A stretch of DNA of 64,000 nt from Pontibacter anaerobius (GCF_026241195.1 NZ_JAPFQO010000003.1:393419-457418); one strand, 5' to 3'. Numbered from the stretch's first letter, positions 36,281-45,606 are shown. Numbers and translations are program-made. The notes: a model not told the origin generated them from the sequence alone.

Positions 36281-37747
36281 ATGTCTGAAAAAGAAAGTCA
36301 ATCCTCTTTAGGCAGCTCCAGGAGGAACTTCATGAAAGTCGGTGCGCTGGCCGCAGCGGGCTTTTTTATTGTGCCACGCCATGTGCTGGGCAAAGGCTAC
36401 ATAGCCCCCAGCGATAAACTGGTGGTAGCAGGTGTTGGTGTAGGAGGGATGGGTGGAAACGACATAGCAGGCGTCTATAAGAGCGGTAAGGCCGAAATCG
36501 GTTTTCTGTGTGATGTAGACGATAGAAGAGCCGAAAAGTCGCGGGCGAGTTTCCCGAATGCAAAGTACTACAAAGACTGGCGTGAGCTTTTTGAGAAGGA
36601 ATCCCAAAACTTTGATGCCGTAACCGTATCCACCCCGGACCATAACCACGCGGTGGTGGCCATGGCGGCCATGCAGATGGGCAAGCACGTATATGTGCAG
36701 AAGCCACTGACCCACGATATTTACGAGGCGCGCATGCTGACCGACGCTGCCAAACGCTATAAGGTGGTAACGCAGATGGGCAACCAGGGTTCCTCCGGCG
36801 ATGGCGTGCGGCAGATGCGGGAATGGTACGACTCCAACGCCATCGGCGATGTGCACACAGTGTACTGCTGGACCAACCGCCCAGTGTGGCCGCAGGGCAT
36901 ATCCTGGCCCGCAACAAAGGCCGAAGTACCCAAAGAACTGGACTGGAATCTGTGGCTCGGCACAGCCCCCTATACCGATTATGTAGACAAGCTCGTGCCG
37001 TTTAACTGGCGCGGCTGGTGGGACTACGGAACAGGGGCATTAGGTGACATGGGCTGCCACATTGTGGAGGCGCCTTTTAGCGTACTCAACCTGAAGTATG
37101 CCCAGGATGTGCAGGCCAGCGTAGGCAGCGTGTACGTGGATGAGTTTAAGCGGGGCTACTTCCCGGAGAGCTGTCCGCCCTCCAGCCACGTTACCCTTAC
37201 TTTCCCTAAAACAGATAAAACCAAAGGCGAGGTTACGCTCCATTGGATGGATGGCGGTATTCAGCCGGCACGCCCGGAGGAACTGGCACCCGGCGAGGTG
37301 TTCGGCGACGGGGAAAACGGTACGCTGTTTATTGGCACAAAAGGCAAGATGATGGCAGGGTGCTATGGCGAAAACCCGCAGCTGCTGCCAACAAGCCGCT
37401 CGTCAAGTTTTAAAGTAAAAGACAAGTATAAATTAGCACGCGTGCCGGGTAGCGCAGGCGGCCACTATAACCAGTGGGTGGAGGCATGCATTGCGGGCCC
37501 AGGCAACAAAGAGGTGAGCTCTCCTTTTGAGATTGCCGGTCCGCTCACAGAGGCGCTGCTCATGGCAAACCTTGCTATCCGTGGCATCGATATCCGTGTG
37601 CCGAAAGCAGATGGCAAAGGCTATGACTACCCGGGCCGTGACATAAAACTGATCTGGGACAACAACCAGATGCGTGTCACTAATTTTGACGAGGTAAACA
37701 AGTTTGTGAAGCGCGATTACCGAAGTGGCTGGACACTCGGCGTATAA
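36281..37747 (+). CDS. Tat-exported Gfo/Idh/MocA-family oxidoreductase
   Basis: 488 aa. Twin-arginine leader SSRRNFMKVGALAAAGFFIV puts it in the periplasm. Rossmann GVGVGGMGG at about residues 51-59, DAVTVSTPDHNHAVVAMAAM, HVYVQKPLTHDIYEAR (the EKP-type Lys is kept as QKP), then the GFO C-terminal domain with DYGTGALGDMGCHIVEAPFS holding the His used for catalysis. Exported members carry tightly bound NAD and act on sugars without free cofactor. Located between the GMC dehydrogenase and its small subunit, suggesting that it acts on the same periplasmic sugar or its keto form. Confidence 0.92.
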   Translation: MSEKESQSSLGSSRRNFMKVGALAAAGFFIVPRHVLGKGYIAPSDKLVVAGVGVGGMGGNDIAGVYKSGKAEIGFLCDVDDRRAEKSRASFPNAKYYKDWRELFEKESQNFDAVTVSTPDHNHAVVAMAAMQMGKHVYVQKPLTHDIYEARMLTDAAKRYKVVTQMGNQGSSGDGVRQMREWYDSNAIGDVHTVYCWTNRPVWPQGISWPATKAEVPKELDWNLWLGTAPYTDYVDKLVPFNWRGWWDYGTGALGDMGCHIVEAPFSVLNLKYAQDVQASVGSVYVDEFKRGYFPESCPPSSHVTLTFPKTDKTKGEVTLHWMDGGIQPARPEELAPGEVFGDGENGTLFIGTKGKMMAGCYGENPQLLPTSRSSSFKVKDKYKLARVPGSAGGHYNQWVEACIAGPGNKEVSSPFEIAGPLTEALLMANLAIRGIDIRVPKADGKGYDYPGRDIKLIWDNNQMRVTNFDEVNKFVKRDYRSGWTLGV

Positions 37748-37811
37748 GCCTGTTCTGACTGCCGCTTTTTCGCTGAATTTTAATTGATCAAAATCGCTGT
37801 AACTATAACAT

Positions 37812-38375
37812 ATGAACAGAAGAGAAGCATTAGGAGCTGTTAGCTGGATTTTGGGTGGCGCCCTGGTAAGTGCCGACCTGTTAGTGGCCTGCACCTCCAA
37901 ACCAAACAAGGTAAACGACCTGTTTGATCAGGATCAGGTTGCTTTCCTGAACGAGGTGGGCGATACCATACTTCCCGAGACCAGCACACCGGGTGCCAAA
38001 GCTGCGGATGTAGGTAGCCTGATGGCCGTGATGGTACAGGACTGCTATACCAAGGAAGATCAGGACATCTTTATGAAAGGCATCACCCAGATAGATGAAG
38101 CCAGCAAAGAGAAGTTCGATAAGAAGTTCCTGAAGCTGGACCAGAAGCAGCGCACAGAACTGCTGACTGCCCTGGATGCTGAGCAGAAGAAATACCAGGC
38201 CGAGAAAGCCCCAGAAGCTCCGAACCACTACTTCCGGATGATGAAGGAGCTTACTCTATTCGGTTTCTTCACGTCTGAGGTAGGGGCCACCCAAGCTTTG
38301 CGCTACGTGGAAACCCCGGGCCGCTACGATGGCTGCATGCCTTACAAAAAAGGCGACAGAGCCTGGGCCACCTAA
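37812..38375 (+). CDS. Gluconate 2-dehydrogenase subunit 3 family protein (second)
   Basis: 187 aa. Leader MNRREALGAVSWILGGALVSADLLVAC has twin Arg and a Cys lipobox-like end. Core: FLNEVGDTILPETSTPGAKAADVG, KELTLFGFFTSEVGATQAL, and a C-terminal CMPYKKGDRAWAT. Homologous to the protein at 17756 but shorter. Predicted to pair with the GMC protein at 34461, escorting it through Tat and linking it to cytochrome c. Confidence 0.88.
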   Translation: MNRREALGAVSWILGGALVSADLLVACTSKPNKVNDLFDQDQVAFLNEVGDTILPETSTPGAKAADVGSLMAVMVQDCYTKEDQDIFMKGITQIDEASKEKFDKKFLKLDQKQRTELLTALDAEQKKYQAEKAPEAPNHYFRMMKELTLFGFFTSEVGATQALRYVETPGRYDGCMPYKKGDRAWAT

Positions 38376-38605
38376 GCCTCAACTACATTTCCTTCCTCAG
38401 AGGGGTTAGGGGTGGGTTATGCTATGAGTAGAACCACCCTGACATAAAGTATAACACACTGCAATGGAGCGGGCACTGCATGTGTACGCAAAATTGCGGA
38501 GACCAAAGTATGACAAAGTATACATGCAGCCGTAAAAGCCTGTATTTATACTTTGTTTATATGTTACATCCACTCCACTTCAGGAGTAGAACCTTATTTT
38601 AGAGC

Positions 38606-39763
38606 ATGTCGAAAAAACTACGCTTAGGTATGATTGGCGGCGGGCAGGGAGCCTTTATAGGCGCTGTTCACCGGATTGCGCTGCAAATGGACGGAGAGTA
38701 TGAGCTTGTCTGCGGCGCTTTTAGTAGTAACCCTGAAAAATCGAAAGCGAGCGGAGAACTGCTGGGGCTTAAGCCGGAGCGGGTATACACCTCCTACCAC
38801 GAATTATTTGAGCGTGAGCTGCAGTTGCCCGAAGACCAGCGGGTACAGGTCATCAGTATCGTTACGCCGAACCATGTGCACTTTGAGCCAGCCAAGCTTG
38901 CGCTGGAGAATGGCTTCCATGTGGTGCTGGATAAGCCCATGACCTTTACTTTGCAGGAAGCGCTGGAACTGCGCAAAGTGGCCGAGGCCTCTGGCAAGCG
39001 CTTCTGCCTTACCCATACTTATACCGGTTACCCCATGGTGAAAGAGGCCCGACAAGTGGTGGCTTCCGGTAAGCTCGGCAAAATCAGGAAAGTTTACGTG
39101 GAGTACCCGCAGGGCTGGCTGAGCCGGTTTGAGGAGGGCAGCGACAACAAGCAGGCCTCCTGGCGCACCGACCCGAACCAAAGCGGTATAGCCGGCGCCA
39201 TGGGCGATATCGGTACCCACGCCTTTAACCTGGCGGAGTACGTGAGCGGGCTTTCCGTTACAAAACTCTGTGCCGATATAAACATTGTGGTGGAAGGCCG
39301 CCAACTGGACGACGACGGTGCTGTGCTGCTAAAGTTTGACAACGGGGCCAGCGGTGTGCTGATAGCAACCCAGGTGGCAGCCGGCGAAGAGAACAACGTA
39401 AAGATACGCGTGTACGGAGAGCACGGCGGTGTAGAGTGGCAGCAAAGCGACGAAAACACCATGCTCCTGAAGTGGCTGGATAAGCCTGTAGAAGTATGGC
39501 GCACCGGCACTGGCTACGTCAGCTCTTACGCACAGCATAACTCCCGCACCCCGGCCGGACACCCGGAAGGCTACCTGGAGGCCTTTGCCAACCTGTACCG
39601 TAACTTTGCCCTTTGCATTCAGGCAGACCTTGCCGGCAAAGAGCCGCAGCCGGAGTGGCTGGACTACCCGGGTATGGAAGAAGGCGTTCGCGGCATGGCT
39701 TTTATTGAACAAGTCATCGCCTCAGGCAAATCAGACCAGAAATGGACGAACTTTAGCATCTAA
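38606..39763 (+). CDS. Cytosolic Gfo/Idh/MocA-family oxidoreductase
   Basis: 385 aa, no signal peptide. Rossmann MIGGGQGAFIGAVHR near residue 9, ISIVTPNHVHFEPAKLAL, VVLDKPMTFTLQEAL (the Lys-Pro motif, with DKP for EKP), and the C-terminal domain with AMGDIGTHAFNLAEYVSGL providing Asp/His catalytic residues. NAD(P)-dependent oxidation or reduction of a sugar carbon is expected. The next gene, 5 bp downstream, is a TIM-barrel isomerase; the pair is a common arrangement in keto-sugar and inositol-type pathways. Probably returns an imported keto-sugar to a normal hexose; inference. Confidence 0.92.
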   Translation: MSKKLRLGMIGGGQGAFIGAVHRIALQMDGEYELVCGAFSSNPEKSKASGELLGLKPERVYTSYHELFERELQLPEDQRVQVISIVTPNHVHFEPAKLALENGFHVVLDKPMTFTLQEALELRKVAEASGKRFCLTHTYTGYPMVKEARQVVASGKLGKIRKVYVEYPQGWLSRFEEGSDNKQASWRTDPNQSGIAGAMGDIGTHAFNLAEYVSGLSVTKLCADINIVVEGRQLDDDGAVLLKFDNGASGVLIATQVAAGEENNVKIRVYGEHGGVEWQQSDENTMLLKWLDKPVEVWRTGTGYVSSYAQHNSRTPAGHPEGYLEAFANLYRNFALCIQADLAGKEPQPEWLDYPGMEEGVRGMAFIEQVIASGKSDQKWTNFSI

Positions 39764-39768
39764 AAACT

Positions 39769-40824
39769 ATGAATACAATCAAAGGACCCGCACTATTTAT
39801 TGCCCAGTTTATACAGGATCAGGCACCGTTCAACAACCTGAAAGATATCAGCAAATGGGCTGCAGACCTGGGATACAAAGGCATACAGATTCCATCGCAT
39901 GACCCACGCTTTATAGACCTGCAGAAGGCCGCAGAGAGCAAGACCTATGCCGATGAGGTGAACGGCATTGTGAAAGAGGCCGGAATCCAGATCACGGAGC
40001 TTTCCACACACCTGCAGGGGCAGTTGGTGGCCGTTCACCCGACCTACGATGCCCTGTTTGATGGTTTTGCCCCGGAGGCATACCGCAACAACGCTAAAGC
40101 CAGAACCGAGTGGGCTGTGCAGCAACTGAAGTATGCGGCCAAAGCCTCTAAGAATCTGGGCCTGAACGCCTGCGCCACGTTTAGCGGGGCCTTGCTATGG
40201 CCGATGGTATACCCGTGGCCACAGCGTCCGGCCGGCCTGGTAGAAACTGGCTTTAAAGAGCTAGGGAAACGTTGGTTGCCTATCCTGAACGAGTTTCAGG
40301 AAAACGGTGTGGACCTATGCTATGAACTCCACCCGGGGGAGGACCTGCATGATGGCATTTCTTATGAGATGTTCCTGGATGAGGTGCACCAGCACCCGAG
40401 CGCCTGTGTGCTCTACGATCCGTCCCACTTCGTGCTTCAGGCGATGGATTACCTGTCTTTCATCGACCACTATCACGAGCGTATCAAAATGTTCCATGTG
40501 AAAGATGCCGAGTTTAATCCTACCGGTAAGCAGGGCGTGTACGGCGGCTACCAGAGCTGGGTAAACCGCGCCGGCCGCTTCCGCTCCCTGGGCGACGGGC
40601 AGGTAGACTTTACCGGCGTTTTCAGCAAGCTCACGCAGTATGACTATAAAGGCTGGGCCGTGCTGGAGTGGGAGTGCGCCCTGAAGCACCCTGAGGATGG
40701 AGCCCGCGAAGGTGCGCCGTTCATCCAAAACCACATCATCCGGGTAACCGAAAGGGCCTTCGATGATTTTGCCGCTTCCGGAGTGGATGAGAGCAAGAAC
40801 AAAGAGCTGCTAGGCTTATCTTAA
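39769..40824 (+). CDS. Sugar-phosphate isomerase/epimerase-like TIM barrel (cytosolic)
   Basis: 351 aa, AP-endonuclease-2/xylose-isomerase-like barrel. Start at 39769 without a signal peptide. Metal-ligand positions: Glu in CYELHPGEDLHDG, Asp/His in VLYDPSHFVLQ, His in KMFHVKDAEF, Glu in AVLEWECALKHP. Members isomerise or epimerise sugars, and some cleave 3-keto-glycosides by metal-assisted deprotonation. Starts 5 bp after the Gfo/Idh/MocA gene and 32 bp before the cytochrome gene, so cotranscribed. Confidence 0.9.
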   Translation: MNTIKGPALFIAQFIQDQAPFNNLKDISKWAADLGYKGIQIPSHDPRFIDLQKAAESKTYADEVNGIVKEAGIQITELSTHLQGQLVAVHPTYDALFDGFAPEAYRNNAKARTEWAVQQLKYAAKASKNLGLNACATFSGALLWPMVYPWPQRPAGLVETGFKELGKRWLPILNEFQENGVDLCYELHPGEDLHDGISYEMFLDEVHQHPSACVLYDPSHFVLQAMDYLSFIDHYHERIKMFHVKDAEFNPTGKQGVYGGYQSWVNRAGRFRSLGDGQVDFTGVFSKLTQYDYKGWAVLEWECALKHPEDGAREGAPFIQNHIIRVTERAFDDFAASGVDESKNKELLGLS

Positions 40825-40856
40825 GAAGAACACCATACAAACACATACTTTGAATT

Positions 40857-41357
40857 ATGAAAAAGAATCTACTCATACTTGGCTGCCTGGCTTTTACCCT
40901 AGCCTGCGGCAACTCTTCTGATAATGCAGCAGAAGAGGCTAGCGTGCCGGAAGAAGGAACTTACAGCGCTAACGGAGAAATGGACTCCACCTCAGGGGCG
41001 GCGGTAAGCGCTGCGTCCAAACAGTCAGAAGTTGATACCAATAGAATGGACATCGGGAACGACCGCACGGAAGGCGGAGCAATTGCAGCAGGCGGCAACT
41101 ATGAAAACGGGGCCAAGCTCATTGCAGCCTCCGATTGCCTTTCCTGCCACCAGGAAGAGAAAAAGCTGGTAGGCCCATCTTATGTAGAGGTTGCCGGAAA
41201 GTATGAGATGAACGACAAGAACGTGGATTACCTGGCAGACAAAATTATTAAGGGTGGCGCCGGAGTATGGGGCCAGGTGCCCATGACGCCGCACCCTACC
41301 ATTGAAAAAGAGGATGCCAAGGAAATGGCCCGTTATATCTTATCGCTAAATAAATAA
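40857..41357 (+). CDS. Class I cytochrome c lipoprotein
   Basis: 166 aa. Lipoprotein leader MKKNLLILGCLAFTLAC, then a Ser/Glu/Ala-rich tether (about 20-85), then a small cytochrome c domain with haem site C94-L-S-C97-H98 and distal Met in VPMTPHPT. Resembles cytochrome c-551/552. As a tethered single-haem carrier in a GMC cluster it is the natural electron acceptor for the dehydrogenase complex, passing electrons to a terminal oxidase. The domain also resembles the tail of the fusion protein at 6182. Confidence 0.93.
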   Translation: MKKNLLILGCLAFTLACGNSSDNAAEEASVPEEGTYSANGEMDSTSGAAVSAASKQSEVDTNRMDIGNDRTEGGAIAAGGNYENGAKLIAASDCLSCHQEEKKLVGPSYVEVAGKYEMNDKNVDYLADKIIKGGAGVWGQVPMTPHPTIEKEDAKEMARYILSLNK

Positions 41358-41363
41358 CCGCAC

Positions 41364-42107
41364 ATGCTGAAAAACTACATTGCAGCCCTGGCCATACTCA
41401 CTTTGGCAGGCTGCCAGTCAACTGAATCGGAAAACACAATGGCAGAAAACGATCAGAACCAGCAGGTAGAAGCTGAAGGAGAGTGGATCTCACTTTTCGA
41501 CGGCAAAACCACCAACGGCTGGCACACCTATGGCAAAGACTCTGTTGGCAGAGCCTGGGTGATAGACGACGGAGCCCTGCACCTGGATGCCTCTAATAAA
41601 AAGGACTGGCAGACAAGCGACGGCGGCGACATTGTGACGGAGGAGGAGTTTGAGGACTTCCACCTGGAACTGGAGTGGAAAGTAGCCGAGAACGGCAACA
41701 GCGGCATTATCTTCTATGTGAAGGAGGATACCGCTAAGTATGATTACACCTGGAACACAGGCCTGGAAATGCAGGTACTGGATAACAACGGGCACCCGGA
41801 TGCGAAGATCGAGAAGCACCGCGCAGGCGACCTTTACGACCTGATTGCCAGCAGCCCTGAAACCGTGAAGCCAGCGGGAGAGTGGAACAAAGCGGAGATC
41901 ATCAGCGATAACGGCCAACTTGTTTTTCACCTGAACGGAGAGAAAGTGCTGGAGACAACCCTGTGGGATGACAACTGGCGCCAGATGGTGGCAGGCAGCA
42001 AGTTTGCCGACATGGAGAACTGGGGCACCTTCCGCTCCGGTAAGATCGCGATACAAGACCACGGCGATAACGTGTGGTACCGCAACATCCGCATCAAACG
42101 ATTATAA
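41364..42107 (+). CDS. DUF1080 lipoprotein (second of short subtype)
   Basis: 247 aa. Leader MLKNYIAALAILTLAGC, then an acidic linker and the DUF1080 domain: WISLFDGKTTNGWHTYGK, GGDIVTEEEFEDFHLELEW, ENGNSGIIFYVKED, EMQVLDNNGHPDA, and KIAIQDHGDNVWYRNIRIKRL. Very like the 8358 protein in motif order. Six bases after the cytochrome stop, so in the same operon. Predicted 3-keto-glycoside hydrolase acting on products of the upstream GMC complex in the periplasm. Confidence 0.92.
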   Translation: MLKNYIAALAILTLAGCQSTESENTMAENDQNQQVEAEGEWISLFDGKTTNGWHTYGKDSVGRAWVIDDGALHLDASNKKDWQTSDGGDIVTEEEFEDFHLELEWKVAENGNSGIIFYVKEDTAKYDYTWNTGLEMQVLDNNGHPDAKIEKHRAGDLYDLIASSPETVKPAGEWNKAEIISDNGQLVFHLNGEKVLETTLWDDNWRQMVAGSKFADMENWGTFRSGKIAIQDHGDNVWYRNIRIKRL

Positions 42108-42143
42108 GCCTCATAAAAATCTCATCCTTAATACACCGCAACC

Positions 42144-43430
42144 ATGAATTCGGTAACCCGCATTAAACTTTCTACCATGATGTTCCTGGAGTTCTTCATC
42201 TGGGGCGCATGGTTTGTTACCTTAGGCACCTTTCTGGGCAACAACCTAAAGGCAACAGAACTTGAAACAGCCAGTGTGTTCTCCACACAATCCTTCGGAG
42301 CGATCATCGCCCCCTTCATCATCGGACTTATTGCAGATAAGTACTTTAATGCAGAGAGGATTCTGGGGGTACTGCACCTGGTAGGCGCTTTCCTGATGTA
42401 TCAGATGTATAACGCTGATAATGTTGGGGCCTTCTATCCTTACGTGCTGGCCTATATGATTGCTTACATGCCCACGCTTGCCCTGGTAAACTCCGTTTCG
42501 TTCCGCCAGATGCGTAATCCGGAGAAAGAGTTCTCCGTGATCAGGGTATGGGGTACTATCGGCTGGATTGCTGCCGGTTTATCGATAAGCTACATTTTCC
42601 ATTGGGATTCTGCCGATGGTATAGGCGAAGGTTTGCTGAGAAACACCTTTATGATGGCGGGAATCGCTTCACTTATACTTGGTATCTATAGCTTTATGCT
42701 GCCTAAAACACCTCCTGTGGCACAAGAGGGCAAGAGCAGCTCTATTTCCGAGATTCTGGGCTTGGATGCCATTAAGCTGTTGCAGAACAGAAACTTCCTG
42801 ATCTTCTTCCTCTCATCCATACTTATTTGTATTCCGTTGGCATTCTACTACCAGAACGCTAACCCGTTTTTAACAGACATCGGCCTGGAGAACCCGACAG
42901 GTAAGATGACGATCGGGCAGATTTCTGAGGTGCTGTTCTTATTGTTGCTGCCAGTGTTCTTCTCAAGGTTTGGCTTTAAGAAAACCATACTGGTAGGTAT
43001 GGCTGCCTGGGCCCTGCGTTACGTGCTGTTTGCCTATGGCAATGCCGATGAGCTTTCCTTTATGCTGATCATAGGTATTGCGCTGCACGGTATCTGCTAT
43101 GACTTCTTCTTTGTTTCGGGCCAGATCTATACAGATGCAAGAGCCGGGGAGAAGTATAAAAGCTCAGCCCAGGGTTTGGTAACGCTGGCTACATACGGTG
43201 TAGGTATGCTGATCGGCTTCTGGGTTGCAGGTTTTATAAGTGAGTACTACAGAGCTGCCGATACGGAGAATTTCTGGCAGAGTGTATGGCTTGTTCCGGC
43301 AGGTATAGCGGCTGTTGTTGCATTAATATTCATGCTGCTTTTCCGTGATGAGAAAGATACCGCCGGTAACGCAACCGACAAGCCGTATGGCATCGAGTCT
43401 GAGAGACAGGAGCTGACCAGCTTACCATAG
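42144..43430 (+). CDS. MFS permease, nucleoside:H+ symporter-like
   Basis: 428 aa with about 12 membrane segments. N-terminus MNSVTRIKLSTMMFLEFFIWGAWFVTLG and FGAIIAPFIIGLIADKYF, VWGTIGWIAAGLSISYIF match the NupG/XapB-type group, in Bacteroidetes widely found in sugar loci. No signal peptide. In this cluster it likely imports the product of periplasmic oxidation and cleavage, a (keto-)monosaccharide, rather than nucleosides; inference from context. Confidence 0.88.
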   Translation: MNSVTRIKLSTMMFLEFFIWGAWFVTLGTFLGNNLKATELETASVFSTQSFGAIIAPFIIGLIADKYFNAERILGVLHLVGAFLMYQMYNADNVGAFYPYVLAYMIAYMPTLALVNSVSFRQMRNPEKEFSVIRVWGTIGWIAAGLSISYIFHWDSADGIGEGLLRNTFMMAGIASLILGIYSFMLPKTPPVAQEGKSSSISEILGLDAIKLLQNRNFLIFFLSSILICIPLAFYYQNANPFLTDIGLENPTGKMTIGQISEVLFLLLLPVFFSRFGFKKTILVGMAAWALRYVLFAYGNADELSFMLIIGIALHGICYDFFFVSGQIYTDARAGEKYKSSAQGLVTLATYGVGMLIGFWVAGFISEYYRAADTENFWQSVWLVPAGIAAVVALIFMLLFRDEKDTAGNATDKPYGIESERQELTSLP

Positions 43431-43453
43431 ACAGCCTCTTAACTTATACTACC

Positions 43454-44353
43454 ATGTTAGAGAAACCGAGTCGCAGGACCACCATTAAGAAAATCATGGC
43501 CGGAACAGCTTCGCTGACTGCGGCAGGTATGTTACCAACCCTAACCGCATGTGCGCAGGGGCAGGAAGCCGCAGAAACTACCAAAGAACTGAAAGGCAAT
43601 GTAAACCACTCCGTGTGCCGCTGGTGCTTCGACGATATGTCGGTGGAGGAACTCTGCGTTGCGGCAAAGGATATGGGGCTAAAAGGCATAGACCTGGTTG
43701 GCCCGAAAGACTGGCCCGTGCTTCAGAAGCACGGGCTGGAATCCACGATGTGCAATGGCGCCGAGATTAACCTGGTAGATGGGTGGAACGATAAGCAGTT
43801 TCATGCCCGGTTGATCAAGAACTATTCTGAGATGATACCGAAAGTAGCCAAGGCAGGCTATAAGAACCTGATCTGCTTCAGCGGTAACCGCCGCGGTAAG
43901 TCTGATGAAACTGGCTGGAACAACTGCGTGGAAGGCCTGAAGCAGGTGTTGCCGCTGGCTGAGAAGCACAACGTAACGCTGGTGATGGAGTTGCTGAATA
44001 GTAAAATTAACCACGAAGACTACCAGGCGGATAAAACAGCCTGGGGTGTGGAACTGGCAAAAAGACTCGGGTCTGAGAATTTTAAGCTGCTTTACGATAT
44101 CTACCACATGCAGATAGACGAGGGCGACGTGATCCGAACCATCCGTGATAACCACCAGTACATTGGCCATTACCATACCGCCGGCGTGCCTGGCCGCCAT
44201 GAGATTGATGAGACGCAGGAACTCTACTATCCTGCCATCATGAGAGCTATCGTGGAAACCGGCTTTAAAGGCTATGTGGCACAGGAATTTATACCTTCCA
44301 ACCCGGATAAACTGGCGTCTTTAAGAAAGGCTATCCAGATCTGCGATGTGTAG
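43454..44353 (+). CDS. Hydroxypyruvate-isomerase-like TIM barrel, exported
   Basis: 299 aa. Leader with twin Arg (SRRTTIKKIMAGTASLTAAG) ending in LTACAQG, so Tat-exported and perhaps lipid-anchored. Body: NHSVCRWCFDDMSVEELC, metal-binding Glu in TLVMELLNSK, Asp/His in LLYDIYHMQIDEGD, His in IGHYHTAGVPGRHEID, Glu in YVAQEFIPS. Classic hydroxypyruvate isomerase enzymes are cytosolic, so an exported member beside DUF1080 and GMC genes more likely handles a periplasmic keto-sugar. Confidence 0.88.
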   Translation: MLEKPSRRTTIKKIMAGTASLTAAGMLPTLTACAQGQEAAETTKELKGNVNHSVCRWCFDDMSVEELCVAAKDMGLKGIDLVGPKDWPVLQKHGLESTMCNGAEINLVDGWNDKQFHARLIKNYSEMIPKVAKAGYKNLICFSGNRRGKSDETGWNNCVEGLKQVLPLAEKHNVTLVMELLNSKINHEDYQADKTAWGVELAKRLGSENFKLLYDIYHMQIDEGDVIRTIRDNHQYIGHYHTAGVPGRHEIDETQELYYPAIMRAIVETGFKGYVAQEFIPSNPDKLASLRKAIQICDV

Positions 44354-44421
44354 CGGAGCGCTTGCAACCCTTACCTTAATTTACCCTTAATCGAAAGATC
44401 AACCCCAAAGAGAAACAACAG

Positions 44422-45297
44422 ATGACAACAAGAAGAAATTTTCTACAGCAGGCAGGTCTGCTTACGGCAGGTATAATCATAGCGCCAAGTTGTATGATGT
44501 CTAAGGCAGAAAGCAACAAGAACATAGGCATACAACTCTACACGCTGCGTGAGGAGTTGCCCAAGGATGCAAAAGGTGTGATCGGGAAAGTAGCCCAGGC
44601 GGGTTACAAAGAGGTGGAGACGTTTGGTTACTCCAGCGAGGGGGGATTTTTCGGGATGAAGCCAACTGAGTTCGCCGACCTGCTGAAGCAGCATGAGCTG
44701 AAAGCCTCAAGCGGCCATTTTGGATTTGACCCTTACATTTCCGGGGAAAACGAGGACCTGCTAAAGTCCTACATCGACGCGGCCAAGGCTGTGGACATGA
44801 AGTATATCATAGTGCCTTACCTGGGCGAGAACCTGCGCCAGAGCGCAGCAGACTACCAGCGTGTTGCCGAGCGCCTAACTAAGGCGGCAGAGCAGTGCAA
44901 AGCGGCCGGGCTACAGTTAGGTTACCACAACCACGACTTTGAATTCAAGAAGTTCGGTGATACCACAGGCTATGAGATCCTGCTGAAAGAGACGGACCCG
45001 GATCTTGTTGTTTTTGAGGCGGATCTGTACTGGGTAGTAAGAGCTGGGCTAGACCCGGTGGCATTGTTTAAGGATCACCCTGGCCGCTTTAAGTTATGGC
45101 ACGTGAAGGATATGGATAAGGCAAATCCTAAAATCAACACGGAGATCGGCTCGGGGTCTGTCAACTTCAAGGAGATTTTCGCTAATGCCGAGGTAGCAGG
45201 CGTAGAGCACTACATTGTGGAGCAGGAGAACTTTTCTCTGGATCCTTTTGAGAGCATCGCGCAAAGTCATACTTATCTAAAGGAAAACCTGCTGTAA
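44422..45297 (+). CDS. Sugar isomerase/epimerase-like TIM barrel, exported
   Basis: 291 aa. Leader MTTRRNFLQQAGLLTAGIIIAPSC is Tat-like with a Cys. Barrel motifs: GIQLYTLREELPKDAKGV, VETFGYSSEGGFFGM, LQLGYHNHDFEFKKF (metal-binding His/Asp/Glu), VVFEADLYWVVRAG, FKLWHVKDMDK, HYIVEQENFSLDP. Follows the hydroxypyruvate-isomerase-like gene by 68 bp and closes the cluster before a terminator. Two exported TIM barrels in tandem suggest periplasmic rearrangement or cleavage of oxidised glycosides. Confidence 0.9.
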   Translation: MTTRRNFLQQAGLLTAGIIIAPSCMMSKAESNKNIGIQLYTLREELPKDAKGVIGKVAQAGYKEVETFGYSSEGGFFGMKPTEFADLLKQHELKASSGHFGFDPYISGENEDLLKSYIDAAKAVDMKYIIVPYLGENLRQSAADYQRVAERLTKAAEQCKAAGLQLGYHNHDFEFKKFGDTTGYEILLKETDPDLVVFEADLYWVVRAGLDPVALFKDHPGRFKLWHVKDMDKANPKINTEIGSGSVNFKEIFANAEVAGVEHYIVEQENFSLDPFESIAQSHTYLKENLL

Positions 45298-45319
45298 GTA
45301 AAGCTAAAGTATAAGTATA

Positions 45320-45367
45320 AAGCCAGGCTGTACGCTGCCATCAGGTTGCGGATAGCTTGGCTTTTTT
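45320..45367 (+). terminator. Terminator of the oxidative cluster
   Basis: AAGCCA-GCT pairs with AGC-TGGCTT (one bulge each) followed by a T-run TTTTTT; 23 bp after the last stop. Confidence 0.65.
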
Positions 45368-45606
45368 ATGTATTATAGGCCGACTAAAAATAGGTTGTGG
45401 CCGCCACTTACTTTACCCCTTGATTCCTGGTGGAGCATTAGATGCAAGTAGTAGTGCCGGGTTATACTTTCGTCCAGCTTTGTCTTGCCTTGTGTAGGGA
45501 GAAGGGGGCCTGCTATACTAGGACATGTAAGTATGTGGCAAGCTATGGTGCGTACATTTCTTTAAAAGTTGCCCAAAATATAAAAAACCTTTGGCTACCG
45601 AAGTAT

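Noticed and set aside
36311..36400. Signal peptide of the Gfo/Idh/MocA protein taken as a lipoprotein leader
   Set aside because: There is no Cys after the hydrophobic stretch (FFIVPRHVLGKG); Tat export without lipid anchor fits better.
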